Source: UBA1731 sp964567665
GTDB lineage: Bacteria; Verrucomicrobiota; Kiritimatiellia; RFP12; UBA1067
Length of the DNA: 64,000 nt
Direction: 5' to 3'
Assembly: GCA_964567665.1 (NCBI GenBank)
Contig: CAZMNN010000005.1
Span: 1-64,000, forward strand
The notes below the pieces were generated by a model that worked only from the letters and a program-made list of their open reading frames with translations, was not told the DNA's origin and ran no database searches. A program made the translations under genes and the position numbers. How positions within the stretch are numbered: position 1 is the stretch's first letter; each line of letters starts with the position of its first letter. This document shows positions 24,142-33,675 of this stretch, one piece after another.

Positions 24142-26604
24142 ATGAATGACGGGAAGATGGGTTCGGGTCGCGTCGAAATGAGCGTCGCCGGACTTCAGGA
24201 AGACTATGCGCACCATCTGCGCTACACGCTGGCGAAGGATGAACATACGGCTACGGCGCGTGACCGCTACATGGCGTTCGCCTTCGCGATACGCGACAGG
24301 ATCACCGAACGGTGGATGGATACGCAGTCCGAGTATCACAGGCAGAACGCCAAGTACGTGTACTACCTGTCGCTGGAGTTCCTGATCGGACGGCTTCTCG
24401 GAAACAACGTCATCAACCTCAAGGCAGACGCGCTGTGCCGCGATGCGCTCCGCGCATTCGGCATCGACTGGAACACGCTGCGCGACTTCGAGACTGACGC
24501 CGGTCTCGGCAACGGCGGGCTTGGGCGGCTTGCCGCCTGCTACCTCGACTCGATGTCGACCCTCGACCTTGCCGCCATGGGCTACGGAATCCGCTACGAC
24601 TACGGCATATTCCGTCAGCGCATCGTAGACGGGCAGCAGGTTGAGGATCCCGACCACTGGCTCAAGGACGGCTATCCGTGGGAGATTGCGCGACCGGAGT
24701 ACGCTCAGACGGTTTCGTTCGGCGGCCATGTCGATTGCACCCACGGCGATGACGGTTCGGTCAGGTGGGAGTGGAAGCCGGACTCCACAGTCCAGGGCGT
24801 TCCGTACGACCTGCCGATTGTCGGCTACAACCATGCGGTGAACACGCTTCGTCTCTGGAGTGCACGCGCAATCGATGAGTTCGATCTCGCCGACTTCAAT
24901 CAGGGATCGTACGTCGCCGCCGTGGAGACGAAGGTGCTGGCCGAGAACCTGACGAAAGTGCTGTACCCGAACGACAACACGATGGCCGGAAAGGAGCTGC
25001 GGCTCAAGCAGCAGTATTTCTTCGTTGCGTGTTCGCTGCGGGACATCCTGCGCCGCTTCAGGCTGAACAACGACAGCTGGGACGCTCTGCCGGACAAGGC
25101 GTTCATACACCTGAACGAGACGCATCCCGCCCTCGTAATACCCGAACTCATGCGCATCCTCGTGGACGAAGAGGGGTTGGAGTGGAGCCGCGCCTGGAAC
25201 ATAACCCGCAAGGCGACTGGATACACGAACCACACAATCCTTCCGGAGGCGTTGGAGAAGTGGCCTGTGCGCATGATGGAGACGCTTCTTCCGCGTCATC
25301 TGCAGATCATCTACGAGATCAACAGCCGGTTCCTCAAGGAGCTTGTCGGCGTAGACCATGTGGATCAGGATCGTCTGGCGCGGATGTCGCTCATCGATGA
25401 GCACGGCGAACGCTACGTTAGAATGGCGAACATGTGCATAATCGGCTCCTCCTCGACAAACGGCGTGGCGAAGCTGCACTCAGAGATCCTCAAGAAGTCG
25501 CTCTTCAAGGACTTCTACGACATCTATCCGGAGCGGTTCACGAACGTGACGAACGGAATCACGCCGCGCCGCTGGCTTCTCAAGGCGAATCCGTCGCTTT
25601 CGCAGCTCATTTCCGAAACAATCGGGACGGAGTGGATCACCCGGCTCGAAGACTTGAGGAAGCTTGAGCATCATGGGGGGGCGCCTGAATTCCTGTCCGC
25701 GCTTGAGAAGATAAAGGCGTCCAACAAGCGGTCGCTCGCCCGGTACGTGAAAGACAGTCTCGGCGTGGACATCGACCCTGCGACACTCTTCGACGTGCAG
25801 GTGAAGCGTCTGCACGAGTACAAGCGTCAGCTCATGCTTGCGCTGTATATTGTGATGCGCTACAACCGGATTGTTTCGGACGCATCCTACAATCCCGTGC
25901 CGCGCACGTTCATATTTGCGGCCAAGGCTGCGCCGGGCTACTGGATGGCGAAGCTAATCATCCGCTTCATCCATGACCTTGCCAAGGTCGTCAACGGCGA
26001 TCCGCGAGTGCGTGGCCTCATCAAGGTTGTGTTCCTGCCGGACTACCGCGTGTCTCTCGCCGAGCGCATCATGCCGGCGGCTGAGATTTCGGAGCAGATA
26101 TCGCTCGCCGGCATGGAGGCCTCCGGCACCGGCAACATGAAGTTCATGATCAACGGTGCCTTGACGCTCGGCACCTACGACGGCGCGAACGTGGAGATAA
26201 ACGAACAGGTCGGCGACGACAACATGTTCCTCTTCGGAATGCGGGCGGATGATGTGGCGAGGCTTCGTCCATCCTACAACTCACGCGAGTGCGCAGAGCG
26301 CGATCCGGAGATAAAGGCGGCGCTTGAGTTCGTGAAGAGCGGTGCGGTATCACCCGGCGACCCCGTCCGCTACGAGCCGCTTCTGCGTTCGCTGCTCGAC
26401 TACAACGACTACTATATGCTGCTCGCCGATCTCAGATCCTACTCCGATGCGCATGACCGTGTAGACGCCGCGTATCTTGACAGGGAAAGATGGAACCGCA
26501 TGTCGCTCGTCAACATAGCGCGCAGCGGATTCTTCAGTTCTGACCGTGCAGTGGCCGAATACGCCCGCAACATCTGGCACGTTGCGCCCGTCATGTTTGG
26601 CTGA
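24142..26604 (+). CDS. glgP: Glycogen/alpha-glucan phosphorylase
   Basis: 820 residues, the usual length. It splits alpha-1,4-glucans with phosphate to glucose 1-phosphate. The GT35 fingerprint is present: YYLSLEFLIGR, GNGGLGRLAACYLDS, and the PLP-binding segment EASGTGNMKFMINGAL with the Schiff-base lysine K667. KRLHEYKRQ lies at about residue 555. Cytoplasmic; involved in storage glucan turnover. It has its own promoter and no other glycogen gene nearby. Confidence 0.95.
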   Translation: MNDGKMGSGRVEMSVAGLQEDYAHHLRYTLAKDEHTATARDRYMAFAFAIRDRITERWMDTQSEYHRQNAKYVYYLSLEFLIGRLLGNNVINLKADALCRDALRAFGIDWNTLRDFETDAGLGNGGLGRLAACYLDSMSTLDLAAMGYGIRYDYGIFRQRIVDGQQVEDPDHWLKDGYPWEIARPEYAQTVSFGGHVDCTHGDDGSVRWEWKPDSTVQGVPYDLPIVGYNHAVNTLRLWSARAIDEFDLADFNQGSYVAAVETKVLAENLTKVLYPNDNTMAGKELRLKQQYFFVACSLRDILRRFRLNNDSWDALPDKAFIHLNETHPALVIPELMRILVDEEGLEWSRAWNITRKATGYTNHTILPEALEKWPVRMMETLLPRHLQIIYEINSRFLKELVGVDHVDQDRLARMSLIDEHGERYVRMANMCIIGSSSTNGVAKLHSEILKKSLFKDFYDIYPERFTNVTNGITPRRWLLKANPSLSQLISETIGTEWITRLEDLRKLEHHGGAPEFLSALEKIKASNKRSLARYVKDSLGVDIDPATLFDVQVKRLHEYKRQLMLALYIVMRYNRIVSDASYNPVPRTFIFAAKAAPGYWMAKLIIRFIHDLAKVVNGDPRVRGLIKVVFLPDYRVSLAERIMPAAEISEQISLAGMEASGTGNMKFMINGALTLGTYDGANVEINEQVGDDNMFLFGMRADDVARLRPSYNSRECAERDPEIKAALEFVKSGAVSPGDPVRYEPLLRSLLDYNDYYMLLADLRSYSDAHDRVDAAYLDRERWNRMSLVNIARSGFFSSDRAVAEYARNIWHVAPVMFG

Positions 26605-26643
26605 TGGCGACTCCGAAGACATGGAAACGAAAGGGATGACACG

Positions 26644-29031
26644 ATGAAGGGTTTGCTTGCTGCGACGCTCGTTGCCGTCGCCGTTCTTCCGCTCCACGCC
26701 GTCAAGGTGGTGAGCGTATCGGCACGAAGCACGGTCGCTGGAGATGCCGACGTATCGGACGTGACGTCGCGCTGCGAAGTGAAGGCGGGAATGGAGTACG
26801 ATCCCGTTGCCTGTGCGAGGGACGTAAAGGCGCTGCGCGATTCGGCGGAGTATGAGGACATATCGGTCGAGGCCAAGCATCTTGCCGACGGCATTGACGT
26901 GGTGTATGTGGTCACGCCCAAGCCGCGCTACCATGGTCCGTTGAACTGCAAGGGCAACGAATACTGGAACGCCTCAAAGATCGCCAAGCTTGCCGACCTC
27001 AAGGACGGCTATGCCTACGGTGAGGCTGACATTGCAGCGGCGGCGAACAGAATCCGCGACGAATACCGCAAAAAGCAGTTCCCCGACGTGAAGGTTTCGC
27101 CGGAGGTGGAGCGTCTTCCGGGTGGCGGCGACATATCGATAACCATGGTGATCGATGAGGGGCGGCGCTGCAAGATCAAGGAGTACCTCTTTGAGGGCAA
27201 TGAACACGCCGAGGCGGACGAGCTGCGCGAGACGTTCGGCTGGTATCCGTGGTGGAATCCGATCGGCTGGTTCAACGATGATCCCGTGACGAAGCAGGAT
27301 CTTGCCGAGGCTGGCGAGAAGATAGCCGCGCATTACCGCAATCTCGGATATCTCGATGTTGAGGTTTCCGGTGGAGAGCGCGTGATGCGAGAGGATGGAG
27401 AGTCTGCGGACATCATGTTCAAGATCGCAGAGGGGCCGCGTTACCGTGTGAACTCCATCGCGGTAAAGGGACTCAAGTCATATCCCGAAGCTGCCGCGCT
27501 TGCGTCCGTCAAGTCCATTGCCGTCGGCGACGTCGCCGGCGAGAAGGCACTGAAGGCCGCAGCCCGCGACATTGAGATATTCTGCGGTTCAGGCGCGAAG
27601 CCGCTTGCAGATACACACGCCGAAGTGATAAAGACGCCGACTGAGGCCGACGTCGGAATGCTCGACATCGTGTTTGACGTCACGGAAGGCGTCCCGGTCA
27701 CGATCGACCGCGTGCTGGTGCGCGGAAACGACTACACGAAGGACAAGGTGATACGCCGCGAAATCTCGCTTTCGCCCGGCGATCCGATGATAGAGGACAA
27801 GGCGGAGCAGTCGAAGCGCCGTCTTGAGAATCTGCGCTACTTCGACCGTGTGCGGTTCTATCTCGAAAGAAAGACTGATGTCGCCACCAAGCCTGGCGAA
27901 CCGGAGCTGCGCGACCTCGTCTACGAGGTGTCCGAAAAGAACACCGGACAGTTCATGGTCGGCGTAGGTGCGTCGAGCGTCGATTCCGTGTATGGCACGA
28001 TAGAGCTTTCGGAGTCGAACTTCGACATCTTGAATCCGTGGCGCTTCAGAGGCGGTGGACAGAAGGGACGCATCCTTCTGCAGGCAGGTCCGCGCTACCA
28101 GACGTATGAGGCATCCGTCACAGAGCCGCACCTCTTCGACCGTCTGCTTGAACTCACCGTCGAGGGATATCGCCGCCAGCGCTGGTACGATGATTACGAC
28201 GTGATCCGCAACGGAGCCGCCGTTACGCTCTCCTATCCCGTCAAGTTCTGGCCGACGGCGCGTACGATGGGGCGTCTCGGGTTCCGTCTTGGCGCGGAGT
28301 TCATCGAATTCGATGACGTTGAGGATGACGAGTACTATCTCTCGGACAGCTTCGGCAGCCATAACGCAGGCGAGATGGGGCCAGTCTTCAAGTGGCAGGA
28401 CGACGAGTACGGCGACAGCTGGGAGATTCCGTTCCGCATATTCTGGGAGGATGACACCCGCGACAGCTTCAGGTTCGCGAAGCGCGGACACCGTGCGACG
28501 GTCTACGGTGACATCGTCGGCGGAGACAACAACTACTGGAAGGTCGGCTTCAACTACCGCCAGTACTTCACGATCTGGAAGAAGTACAGCCATGTGCTTG
28601 CGGTCGGCGTCCGTGGCGACACCGTTGATACGTTCTCCGACGAACTGCCGATATACGACAAGCTGTTCCTCGGCGGACCGCGCTCGATTCGCGGCGTAGA
28701 GTACCGTGACGTTGCGCCACGCGTGTGGAGACGGTCGAACAAGAAGGGGGACTATGCTGCCTGGGGCGGTCAGACGAGCTGGTGCATAAACGCCGAATAT
28801 ACGGTGCCTGTCGTCAAGTACGTGCGCGTCGCGGCGTTTTCCGATCTTGGCGCCGTCGGCGAGGACGAGTTTGACTTCAGCACGGACTTCTTCTGCTGGT
28901 CGGTAGGTCTTGGTCTCCGCCTTGACATCGAAAGCTTCCCGATACGGCTTGACTTTGCCGTGCCGGTCGTTGAACCTGATGACGACGTTGACAAGGAATG
29001 CTTCTCGTTCACGATCGGATACGACTTCTGA
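26644..29031 (+). CDS. bamA: Outer-membrane assembly factor BamA (Omp85)
   Basis: 795 residues: signal peptide (MKGLLAATLVAVAVLPLHA), about five POTRA domains (about 20-430), then a 16-strand barrel (about 435-795) ending in Phe. The barrel carries GGPRSIRGVEYRDV, the counterpart of the VRGY/F loop motif, with R-G kept. The length and POTRA number agree with BamA rather than TamA or two-partner exporters. It folds outer-membrane proteins and confirms a diderm cell. Followed 42 bp later by skp, the usual bamA-skp order. Confidence 0.93.
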   Translation: MKGLLAATLVAVAVLPLHAVKVVSVSARSTVAGDADVSDVTSRCEVKAGMEYDPVACARDVKALRDSAEYEDISVEAKHLADGIDVVYVVTPKPRYHGPLNCKGNEYWNASKIAKLADLKDGYAYGEADIAAAANRIRDEYRKKQFPDVKVSPEVERLPGGGDISITMVIDEGRRCKIKEYLFEGNEHAEADELRETFGWYPWWNPIGWFNDDPVTKQDLAEAGEKIAAHYRNLGYLDVEVSGGERVMREDGESADIMFKIAEGPRYRVNSIAVKGLKSYPEAAALASVKSIAVGDVAGEKALKAAARDIEIFCGSGAKPLADTHAEVIKTPTEADVGMLDIVFDVTEGVPVTIDRVLVRGNDYTKDKVIRREISLSPGDPMIEDKAEQSKRRLENLRYFDRVRFYLERKTDVATKPGEPELRDLVYEVSEKNTGQFMVGVGASSVDSVYGTIELSESNFDILNPWRFRGGGQKGRILLQAGPRYQTYEASVTEPHLFDRLLELTVEGYRRQRWYDDYDVIRNGAAVTLSYPVKFWPTARTMGRLGFRLGAEFIEFDDVEDDEYYLSDSFGSHNAGEMGPVFKWQDDEYGDSWEIPFRIFWEDDTRDSFRFAKRGHRATVYGDIVGGDNNYWKVGFNYRQYFTIWKKYSHVLAVGVRGDTVDTFSDELPIYDKLFLGGPRSIRGVEYRDVAPRVWRRSNKKGDYAAWGGQTSWCINAEYTVPVVKYVRVAAFSDLGAVGEDEFDFSTDFFCWSVGLGLRLDIESFPIRLDFAVPVVEPDDDVDKECFSFTIGYDF

Positions 29032-29073
29032 TCACCGCGAACGGACAACCATCAAACAGTGTGAGGAGTTGAA

Positions 29074-29622
29074 ATGAAGAACATAATCGCAACCATCTGC
29101 ATAGCCGCAGCGGCGGTGGCCGGAGCCGAGATGAAGGTCGCCGTGGTCAGCCTTGAGGTACTCATAAAGAACCATCCGAACCACGAGACGAACAGGACGC
29201 TCGTGAAATCTACGGCAGACGACTACCGCAAGAAGATGGAGACGTATCAGGAACAGGCCAAGGCGCTGATGGACGAGGGGAAGAAACTTCAGTCAGACTG
29301 GCAGAACCCGATGCTCTCTGCATCGTCAAAGGCAGATCTCCAGAAGAAGCTTGAAGGAATACAGCGCAAGCTCTTCGCCGCCCAGCAGGATATGCGGGCG
29401 CAGGATCAGCGCTACCAGGATGAGCTTGCCGACCTCCAGCAGCGTCTTTTCAAGATCGAGAAGAAGGATGTCGAGGACAAGATTGCGGAATTTGCGAAAG
29501 CCGGCGGCTACGACATGATCGTTGACGTGGCGGCCTGCGGATTCGTCAAGCCTGAACACGATGTCACTGATGCGGTGCTTGCGAAGATGGGCGTTGATTC
29601 GTCAAAGAAGAAGACCGAATAG
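29074..29622 (+). CDS. OmpH/Skp-family periplasmic chaperone
   Basis: 182 residues with a short Sec signal peptide (to about AGAEM). The mature protein is the Skp/OmpH fold: a small beta core (MKVAVVSLEVLIKNHP at the start, YDMIVDVAACGFV at the end) holding two long, charged helices (about 45-130) that form the tentacle-like coiled coil. Skp carries unfolded outer-membrane proteins to BamA, encoded just upstream. GAGG upstream of ATG 29074. C-terminal tail SSKKKTE. Confidence 0.88.
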   Translation: MKNIIATICIAAAAVAGAEMKVAVVSLEVLIKNHPNHETNRTLVKSTADDYRKKMETYQEQAKALMDEGKKLQSDWQNPMLSASSKADLQKKLEGIQRKLFAAQQDMRAQDQRYQDELADLQQRLFKIEKKDVEDKIAEFAKAGGYDMIVDVAACGFVKPEHDVTDAVLAKMGVDSSKKKTE

Positions 29623-29642
29623 CGGTCTCACCGGCCGCCAAT

Positions 29643-30515
29643 GTGCAACATTACGTGACAGCCGTGCAGCGCGAAAAGCCGCTTGTCGAGGTGAAGGGAC
29701 TGCGCATCGCGTTTGGCGATGCGGTGCCTGTCCGCGATGTTAGTTTCAGCATTCCGCAGCATGGGCGTGTCGCGATAGTGGGCGAATCCGGATGCGGCAA
29801 GTCGCTCACGGCCCTCTCTCTCTGGAAGGATCATCCGGAGATTCGCGTTTCGTACATATTCCAGAACCCCATGGAATCGCTGAATCCCGTGATGAAGATT
29901 GGCGCACAGATACGCGAGACGCGAAAGGGGATGACGCGAGGGGAGATTGTGGAGCTTTTGCGCAGGACTGGGCTGCCAGAGCCTGAGCGCGTATACGATT
30001 CGTATCCATGCCGTCTTTCCGGAGGACAGTGCCAGCGGGCGATGATTGCCATGGCGCTTGCGGCGAAGCCGGAACTGCTTGTCGCGGACGAGCCTACGAC
30101 AGCCCTTGACGTTACGACCCAGCGGGAGGTTCTGGAACTCATCGATTCGCTCGCGGCGGAGACCGGCATGGCCGTGCTGCTCATCACGCACAACCTTGGT
30201 CTTGTCGCCGGAAGGATGGACGAGGTGAACGTGATGTACGCCGGCGTGATAGTCGAATCCGGCCCTGTGGTGGAGGTGCTTGAGCATCCGCGCCATCCTT
30301 ACACCCAAGGGCTTCTCAAGGCGGTGCCGGCCCTTGATGCGCCGATGGATGCACCGCTTGCGGACATTCCCGGCACTGTGCCGCCGCCAGACGACTGGCC
30401 GTCCGGATGCGCGTTCCATCCGCGCTGTCCGTTTGCTTCTGAAATCTGTTCGCGCATTGCGCCGCCCGAAAGGAAGGTTGGTGCTGTGCGCTTCATGTGT
30501 CACAAAGGAGATTAA
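29643..30515 (+). CDS. Orphan oligopeptide-type ABC ATPase, shortened
   Basis: About 290 residues from GTG 29643. ABC ATPase of the OppD/DppD type: Walker A GESGCGKS, Q-loop YIFQNPMESLNP, signature LSGGQCQR, Walker B LLVADEPTTALD, H-loop LITHNL, and the C-terminal oligopeptide extension with its cysteines (HPRCPFASEIC, then FMCHKGD). The stretch between Walker A and the Q-loop is about 30 residues shorter than in typical OppD/DppD; the ABC-beta strands that normally contain the G-x-I-x-F-x-G segment appear missing. No permease, binding protein or partner ATPase is adjacent; neighbours are skp and dedA. Other GTGs at 29655 and 29664 are possible starts. Confidence 0.8.
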   Translation: MQHYVTAVQREKPLVEVKGLRIAFGDAVPVRDVSFSIPQHGRVAIVGESGCGKSLTALSLWKDHPEIRVSYIFQNPMESLNPVMKIGAQIRETRKGMTRGEIVELLRRTGLPEPERVYDSYPCRLSGGQCQRAMIAMALAAKPELLVADEPTTALDVTTQREVLELIDSLAAETGMAVLLITHNLGLVAGRMDEVNVMYAGVIVESGPVVEVLEHPRHPYTQGLLKAVPALDAPMDAPLADIPGTVPPPDDWPSGCAFHPRCPFASEICSRIAPPERKVGAVRFMCHKGD

Positions 30516-30520
30516 AAGCG

Positions 30521-31189
30521 ATGCTTGACGCCTTGGCCGCACACCTTGACCAGATTGCCGCGCTTGCGCCGGTATGGGGGTATGTCTTCATTTTCGTATT
30601 CATGGCAGTTGAGAGTTCGTTCATTCCGTTTCCGAGCGAGATAGTGATGATCCCTGCGGGATTCCTTGCGGCAAGGGGCGAACTGTCGTTCCATGCGCCG
30701 ATGCCAGATCTTGCCGTTTCAATCCTGGTTGGGCTGCTTGGTTCGATCGTCGGGGCGTACGTCAACTACTTTCTTGCGGCGCATCTCGGAAAGCCATTTC
30801 TGCAGCGGTACGGCAAGTGGTTCTTTCTGTCGCCTGCGGCGCTCGACCGGGCATCGGAGGTGTTCAACCGCTACGGGAACATGGCGACGTTCGTATGCCG
30901 TCTGCTTCCCGCTATCCGGCAGCTGATATCTATTCCGGCCGGAATCGCGAAGATGCCGTTCGGCCCGTTCACATTCTACACGGCGCTTGGCGCGGGGCTG
31001 TGGACTGCGGTGCTTGCCGGAACGGGATATTGGCTGGGACGCACGGCCGGAGACATCTCGTACGGCGAACTCATCCACCGTGGCAAGGCGTTCGTGGACG
31101 GAAACCTGGTGTGGGTGGTGCTTGGCGCAGTTGCGCTTGTCGTTATCCATGTCGTCGTGTCGAAGCTTGTGATGAAGCGTCGGGGATGA
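30521..31189 (+). CDS. DedA-family membrane protein
   Basis: 222 residues from ATG 30521, preceded by AAAGGAG. A DedA/SNARE-associated protein: acidic-residue motif ESSFIPFPSE in the first re-entrant region, then G-x3-G and R-L-x-P-x-x-R (FVCRLLPAIRQLISIPAG), which are the DedA hallmarks, and several transmembrane helices. DedA proteins act in the inner membrane in lipid-carrier flipping (undecaprenyl phosphate or phosphatidylethanolamine) and proton-linked homeostasis. Five bases after the ABC ATPase. Confidence 0.87.
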   Translation: MLDALAAHLDQIAALAPVWGYVFIFVFMAVESSFIPFPSEIVMIPAGFLAARGELSFHAPMPDLAVSILVGLLGSIVGAYVNYFLAAHLGKPFLQRYGKWFFLSPAALDRASEVFNRYGNMATFVCRLLPAIRQLISIPAGIAKMPFGPFTFYTALGAGLWTAVLAGTGYWLGRTAGDISYGELIHRGKAFVDGNLVWVVLGAVALVVIHVVVSKLVMKRRG

Positions 31190-31256
31190 CCGGCGCATAT
31201 CTGATTCGTCGATTCCTTTGCCGTATCGCTTTTGCGGATTCGTGAGATGTTGCCGT

Positions 31257-31285
31257 TTGCCTGCGATATGCGTTTGTGGTAGTAT
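31257..31285 (+). promoter_or_regulatory. Promoter for bioWF, 12 nt from start
   Basis: TTGCCT (31257-31262), 17-bp spacer, TAGTAT (31280-31285) preceded by TGG. Twelve bases separate the -10 from ATG 31298, so the 5' leader would be only about 5 nt, with no room for a Shine-Dalgarno. Confidence 0.6.
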
Positions 31286-31297
31286 GCGCACTCCGTT

Positions 31298-33199
31298 ATG
31301 GCAACATCGGATCATCGGAGTCTCTTTTCGGTGAAGATGCGAGCGTCGCGCAACGGCGAGCACATCTCCGGAGCGGAGCGCATCGTCAGCGAATCGTCAA
31401 TTCCGCAGCTTGTGGGCGTCATGGCGGAACGGGCACTACGCCACGCAAAGGGGAAGCCTGATTTCATAAACGTGAAGGTGGAGTCCGCCCCTGAGCCGCT
31501 TCTGCTGAAGGCCCTTCCCGTATCAACGCGCACTGTGAAGTCGCCTGAGGAGGGATGGAGCGCGGTGCGCGAGATCCTTGCTTCGGATGGCGTCACGCGC
31601 ATCGACGAAATCGTCTCGCTGTTCAGGCAGACGTACGGAATGCGCGGAGCGATGCTGCTTGACGCCGACACATTGGAGCGGCTTGAACCTGATCCGGCGA
31701 GAGGCGTAAGGGCGACGTTCATGGATGACGCCGCCAGCGCTTCGCACGGATTCTCCAACGAGAAGAACCACTATGCGGAGGCGATTGTGCTTGCCACGAA
31801 GGTCGCGAACGCGCCGGGCATAGTCGGAGAGATATGCATGTCGGACGATCCGGACTACGTGACGGGGTATGTCGCGTCACGGCGCATCGGTTATGTGCGC
31901 ATATCGTGCATGAAGCGTCCGGGAGACCCGTCGGGCGGAAGGATATTTCTCTATCGTGGACTGCGTTCGGACGTCGGAAACGCAATAGACTTCATACAGC
32001 GCAGATGCGTTCTCGTGACCGAGGTTCCGCCGCGTCCGTCGGAGATATGCAATGCCGCGTCAAGCCGCCATTCCGAAAATCCGACGGCAGATGACATGAG
32101 GCGCGAACTGGACGACATCCGCACGGCGGGGCTATGGCGCGAAGTCCGGGAGCCCCCGTCTGGATTGAAGGCCTTTGCCGACAACGATTATCTTGGTCTC
32201 GCCGGAGATCCTCGCCTCAAGGAGGCTGCAAAGAACGCCACGGATGCGTTCGGTGCGGGAGCGGGCGCATCCCGTCTCGTGACCGGGACGCTGCCGCCGC
32301 ATCTTGAGCTGGAGCGACACCTTGCGCGGTTCAAGGGAACGGAGGATGCCATAACCTGGGCTACGGGCTACATGGCCAATCTCGGCACGATATCCGCCAT
32401 TGCCGGAAAGGGCGACGCCGTGTTCAGCGACGAGCTGAACCACGCGAGCATTGTGGACGGTTGCCGCCTTTCCAAGGCAGATGTCTTTGTGTACCGGCAC
32501 AACGACATGGCTGACCTCGCCGTGAAGATTGCCGGTGCAGGGCGGCGCAGACGGATGTTGGCGGTGTCCGATGCGGTGTTTTCAATGGATGGCGATGTGA
32601 TGGATCTGCCTCGCTTCATCGATGTGTGCCGCACCGGCGGCGTAATGTCGATGGTGGACGAAGCCCATTCCACTGGAGTTATGGGAGCGACGGGACGCGG
32701 CCTCTGCGAACATTTCGGATGCAGTCATCCCGACATTCTCATGGGGACGCTTTCAAAAGCCGCAGGAAGTGAAGGCGGATACGTGTGCGCGTCGAAGATG
32801 ATTTGCGACTATCTGCGGAACAGGTCGCGTCCGTTCATCTTCTCCACGGCGTACAATCCAGGTTCGGCGGCTGCGGCGGATGCCGCGCTTTCGCTTATTG
32901 AACGCCATCCCGAACTCGCCGCAACGGTGCGGCGGAAGGCGCAGGATTTCGCGGCGATGCTCCGCGAACGCGGCATTTCCGCCAAGACGGAGAGTGCAAT
33001 CGTCCCTGTCGTAATCGGTGATGAGCGCAGAGCGGTGGAGGTGTCCGGCGAACTCCGCAGACGCGGATTTCTTGTCCCGGCGATACGCTATCCGACGGTC
33101 GCCAAAGGTGCGGCGCGTCTTCGCGTGTCGGTTTCGGCGGCGTCCCGCCATGAAGACCTGTGTGCGCTCGCAGATGCGATTGCCGGCTGCATGAGGTAG
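31298..33199 (+). CDS. BioW-BioF fusion: pimeloyl-CoA synthetase/AONS
   Basis: 633 residues in two enzymes. Residues about 9-243 match BioW (6-carboxyhexanoate-CoA ligase): FSVKMRASRNGEHISGAERI at the start, HAKGKPDFINV, and SDDPDYVTGYVAS. Residues about 265-633 match BioF (8-amino-7-oxononanoate synthase, PLP-dependent): NDYLGLAGDPRL, DELNHASIVDG, DEAHSTGVMG, and the PLP lysine K487 in GTLSKAAGSEGG. Together they would turn pimelate, CoA and ATP into pimeloyl-CoA and condense it with alanine to make KAPA, the first steps of biotin synthesis by the BioW route. No stop or frameshift separates the parts. bioA, bioD and bioB are not in the window. The mRNA has almost no leader. Confidence 0.9.
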   Translation: MATSDHRSLFSVKMRASRNGEHISGAERIVSESSIPQLVGVMAERALRHAKGKPDFINVKVESAPEPLLLKALPVSTRTVKSPEEGWSAVREILASDGVTRIDEIVSLFRQTYGMRGAMLLDADTLERLEPDPARGVRATFMDDAASASHGFSNEKNHYAEAIVLATKVANAPGIVGEICMSDDPDYVTGYVASRRIGYVRISCMKRPGDPSGGRIFLYRGLRSDVGNAIDFIQRRCVLVTEVPPRPSEICNAASSRHSENPTADDMRRELDDIRTAGLWREVREPPSGLKAFADNDYLGLAGDPRLKEAAKNATDAFGAGAGASRLVTGTLPPHLELERHLARFKGTEDAITWATGYMANLGTISAIAGKGDAVFSDELNHASIVDGCRLSKADVFVYRHNDMADLAVKIAGAGRRRRMLAVSDAVFSMDGDVMDLPRFIDVCRTGGVMSMVDEAHSTGVMGATGRGLCEHFGCSHPDILMGTLSKAAGSEGGYVCASKMICDYLRNRSRPFIFSTAYNPGSAAAADAALSLIERHPELAATVRRKAQDFAAMLRERGISAKTESAIVPVVIGDERRAVEVSGELRRRGFLVPAIRYPTVAKGAARLRVSVSAASRHEDLCALADAIAGCMR

Positions 33200-33238
33200 A
33201 TGCGTCCGCAGATTGTTGCACCGGAACGGAAAAAGGAA

Positions 33239-33261
33239 AGGGCGCGGAATTTCCGCGCCCT
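33239..33261. terminator. Bidirectional terminator between bioWF and HU
   Basis: AGGGCGCGG and CCGCGCCCT flank a 5-base AATTT loop, an almost perfect palindrome between convergent genes. On the minus strand it is followed by TTTCCTTTTTCC, making a good terminator for the HU gene; on the plus strand the trailing CTCTTGTGTT is weaker. Confidence 0.7.
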
Positions 33262-33288
33262 CTCTTGTGTTCCAGAATGACTGGATCG

Positions 33289-33594
33289 TTAGCCGAGGAT
33301 TGCGTCCTTGGCCGCCTTGCAAAGGCGGAATTTCGCCTTCGTGCGGGCGGGGATCTTGATCGACTCGCCGGTGAGCGGATTGCGGCCCATGCGAGCTTTG
33401 GACTTCGCCTTCATGATCTTGCCAAGACCCGGGAGCATGAGACCCTTCGGGAGCTTTGCGCCATCGTACGCGATAGCGAGGAACTTCTCGTACACGGCAA
33501 CAGCCTGCTTCTTGGTGATGCCCGCCGCTTCTGCGAGGGCGACCATGATTTCACTCTTCGTAGCCGGAACTTTCTTTGCCTTTGCCTTTGCCAT
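33289..33594 (-). CDS. HU/IHF-family DNA-binding protein
   Basis: 101 residues, basic, of the bacterial HU/IHF fold. A Lys/Ala-rich N-terminal extension (MAKAKAKKVPA) precedes the helical dimerisation part (SEIMVALAEAAGITKKQA). The beta-arm is recognisable as GRNPLTGESIKIPARTKAKFR, close to the HU consensus; the region before it (LPGLGKI) corresponds to the usual G-F-G-x-F, here changed to L-G-K. A chromosome-packing role is expected. It has a strong promoter with an upstream AT-rich inverted repeat and a dedicated terminator. Confidence 0.88.
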   Translation of the reverse strand: MAKAKAKKVPATKSEIMVALAEAAGITKKQAVAVYEKFLAIAYDGAKLPKGLMLPGLGKIMKAKSKARMGRNPLTGESIKIPARTKAKFRLCKAAKDAILG

Positions 33595-33646
33595 TTTTTT
33601 GTTTCCTTATAAGGTGTTCTTGGGATTAGTCCCCTAAACGCCGCGT

Positions 33647-33675
33647 AAGATACATCATTCGGACTTCGTTTGCAA
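33647..33675 (-). promoter_or_regulatory. Promoter for HU gene
   Basis: Reading the minus strand: TTGCAA (33675-33670), 17-bp spacer, TATCTT (33652-33647). AAGGAA then precedes the start codon. Confidence 0.7.

Noticed and set aside
26575..26586. TGGCACGTTGC, resembling a sigma-54 promoter
   Set aside because: The GG and GC elements have no four-base spacer between them, and it lies inside the end of glgP.
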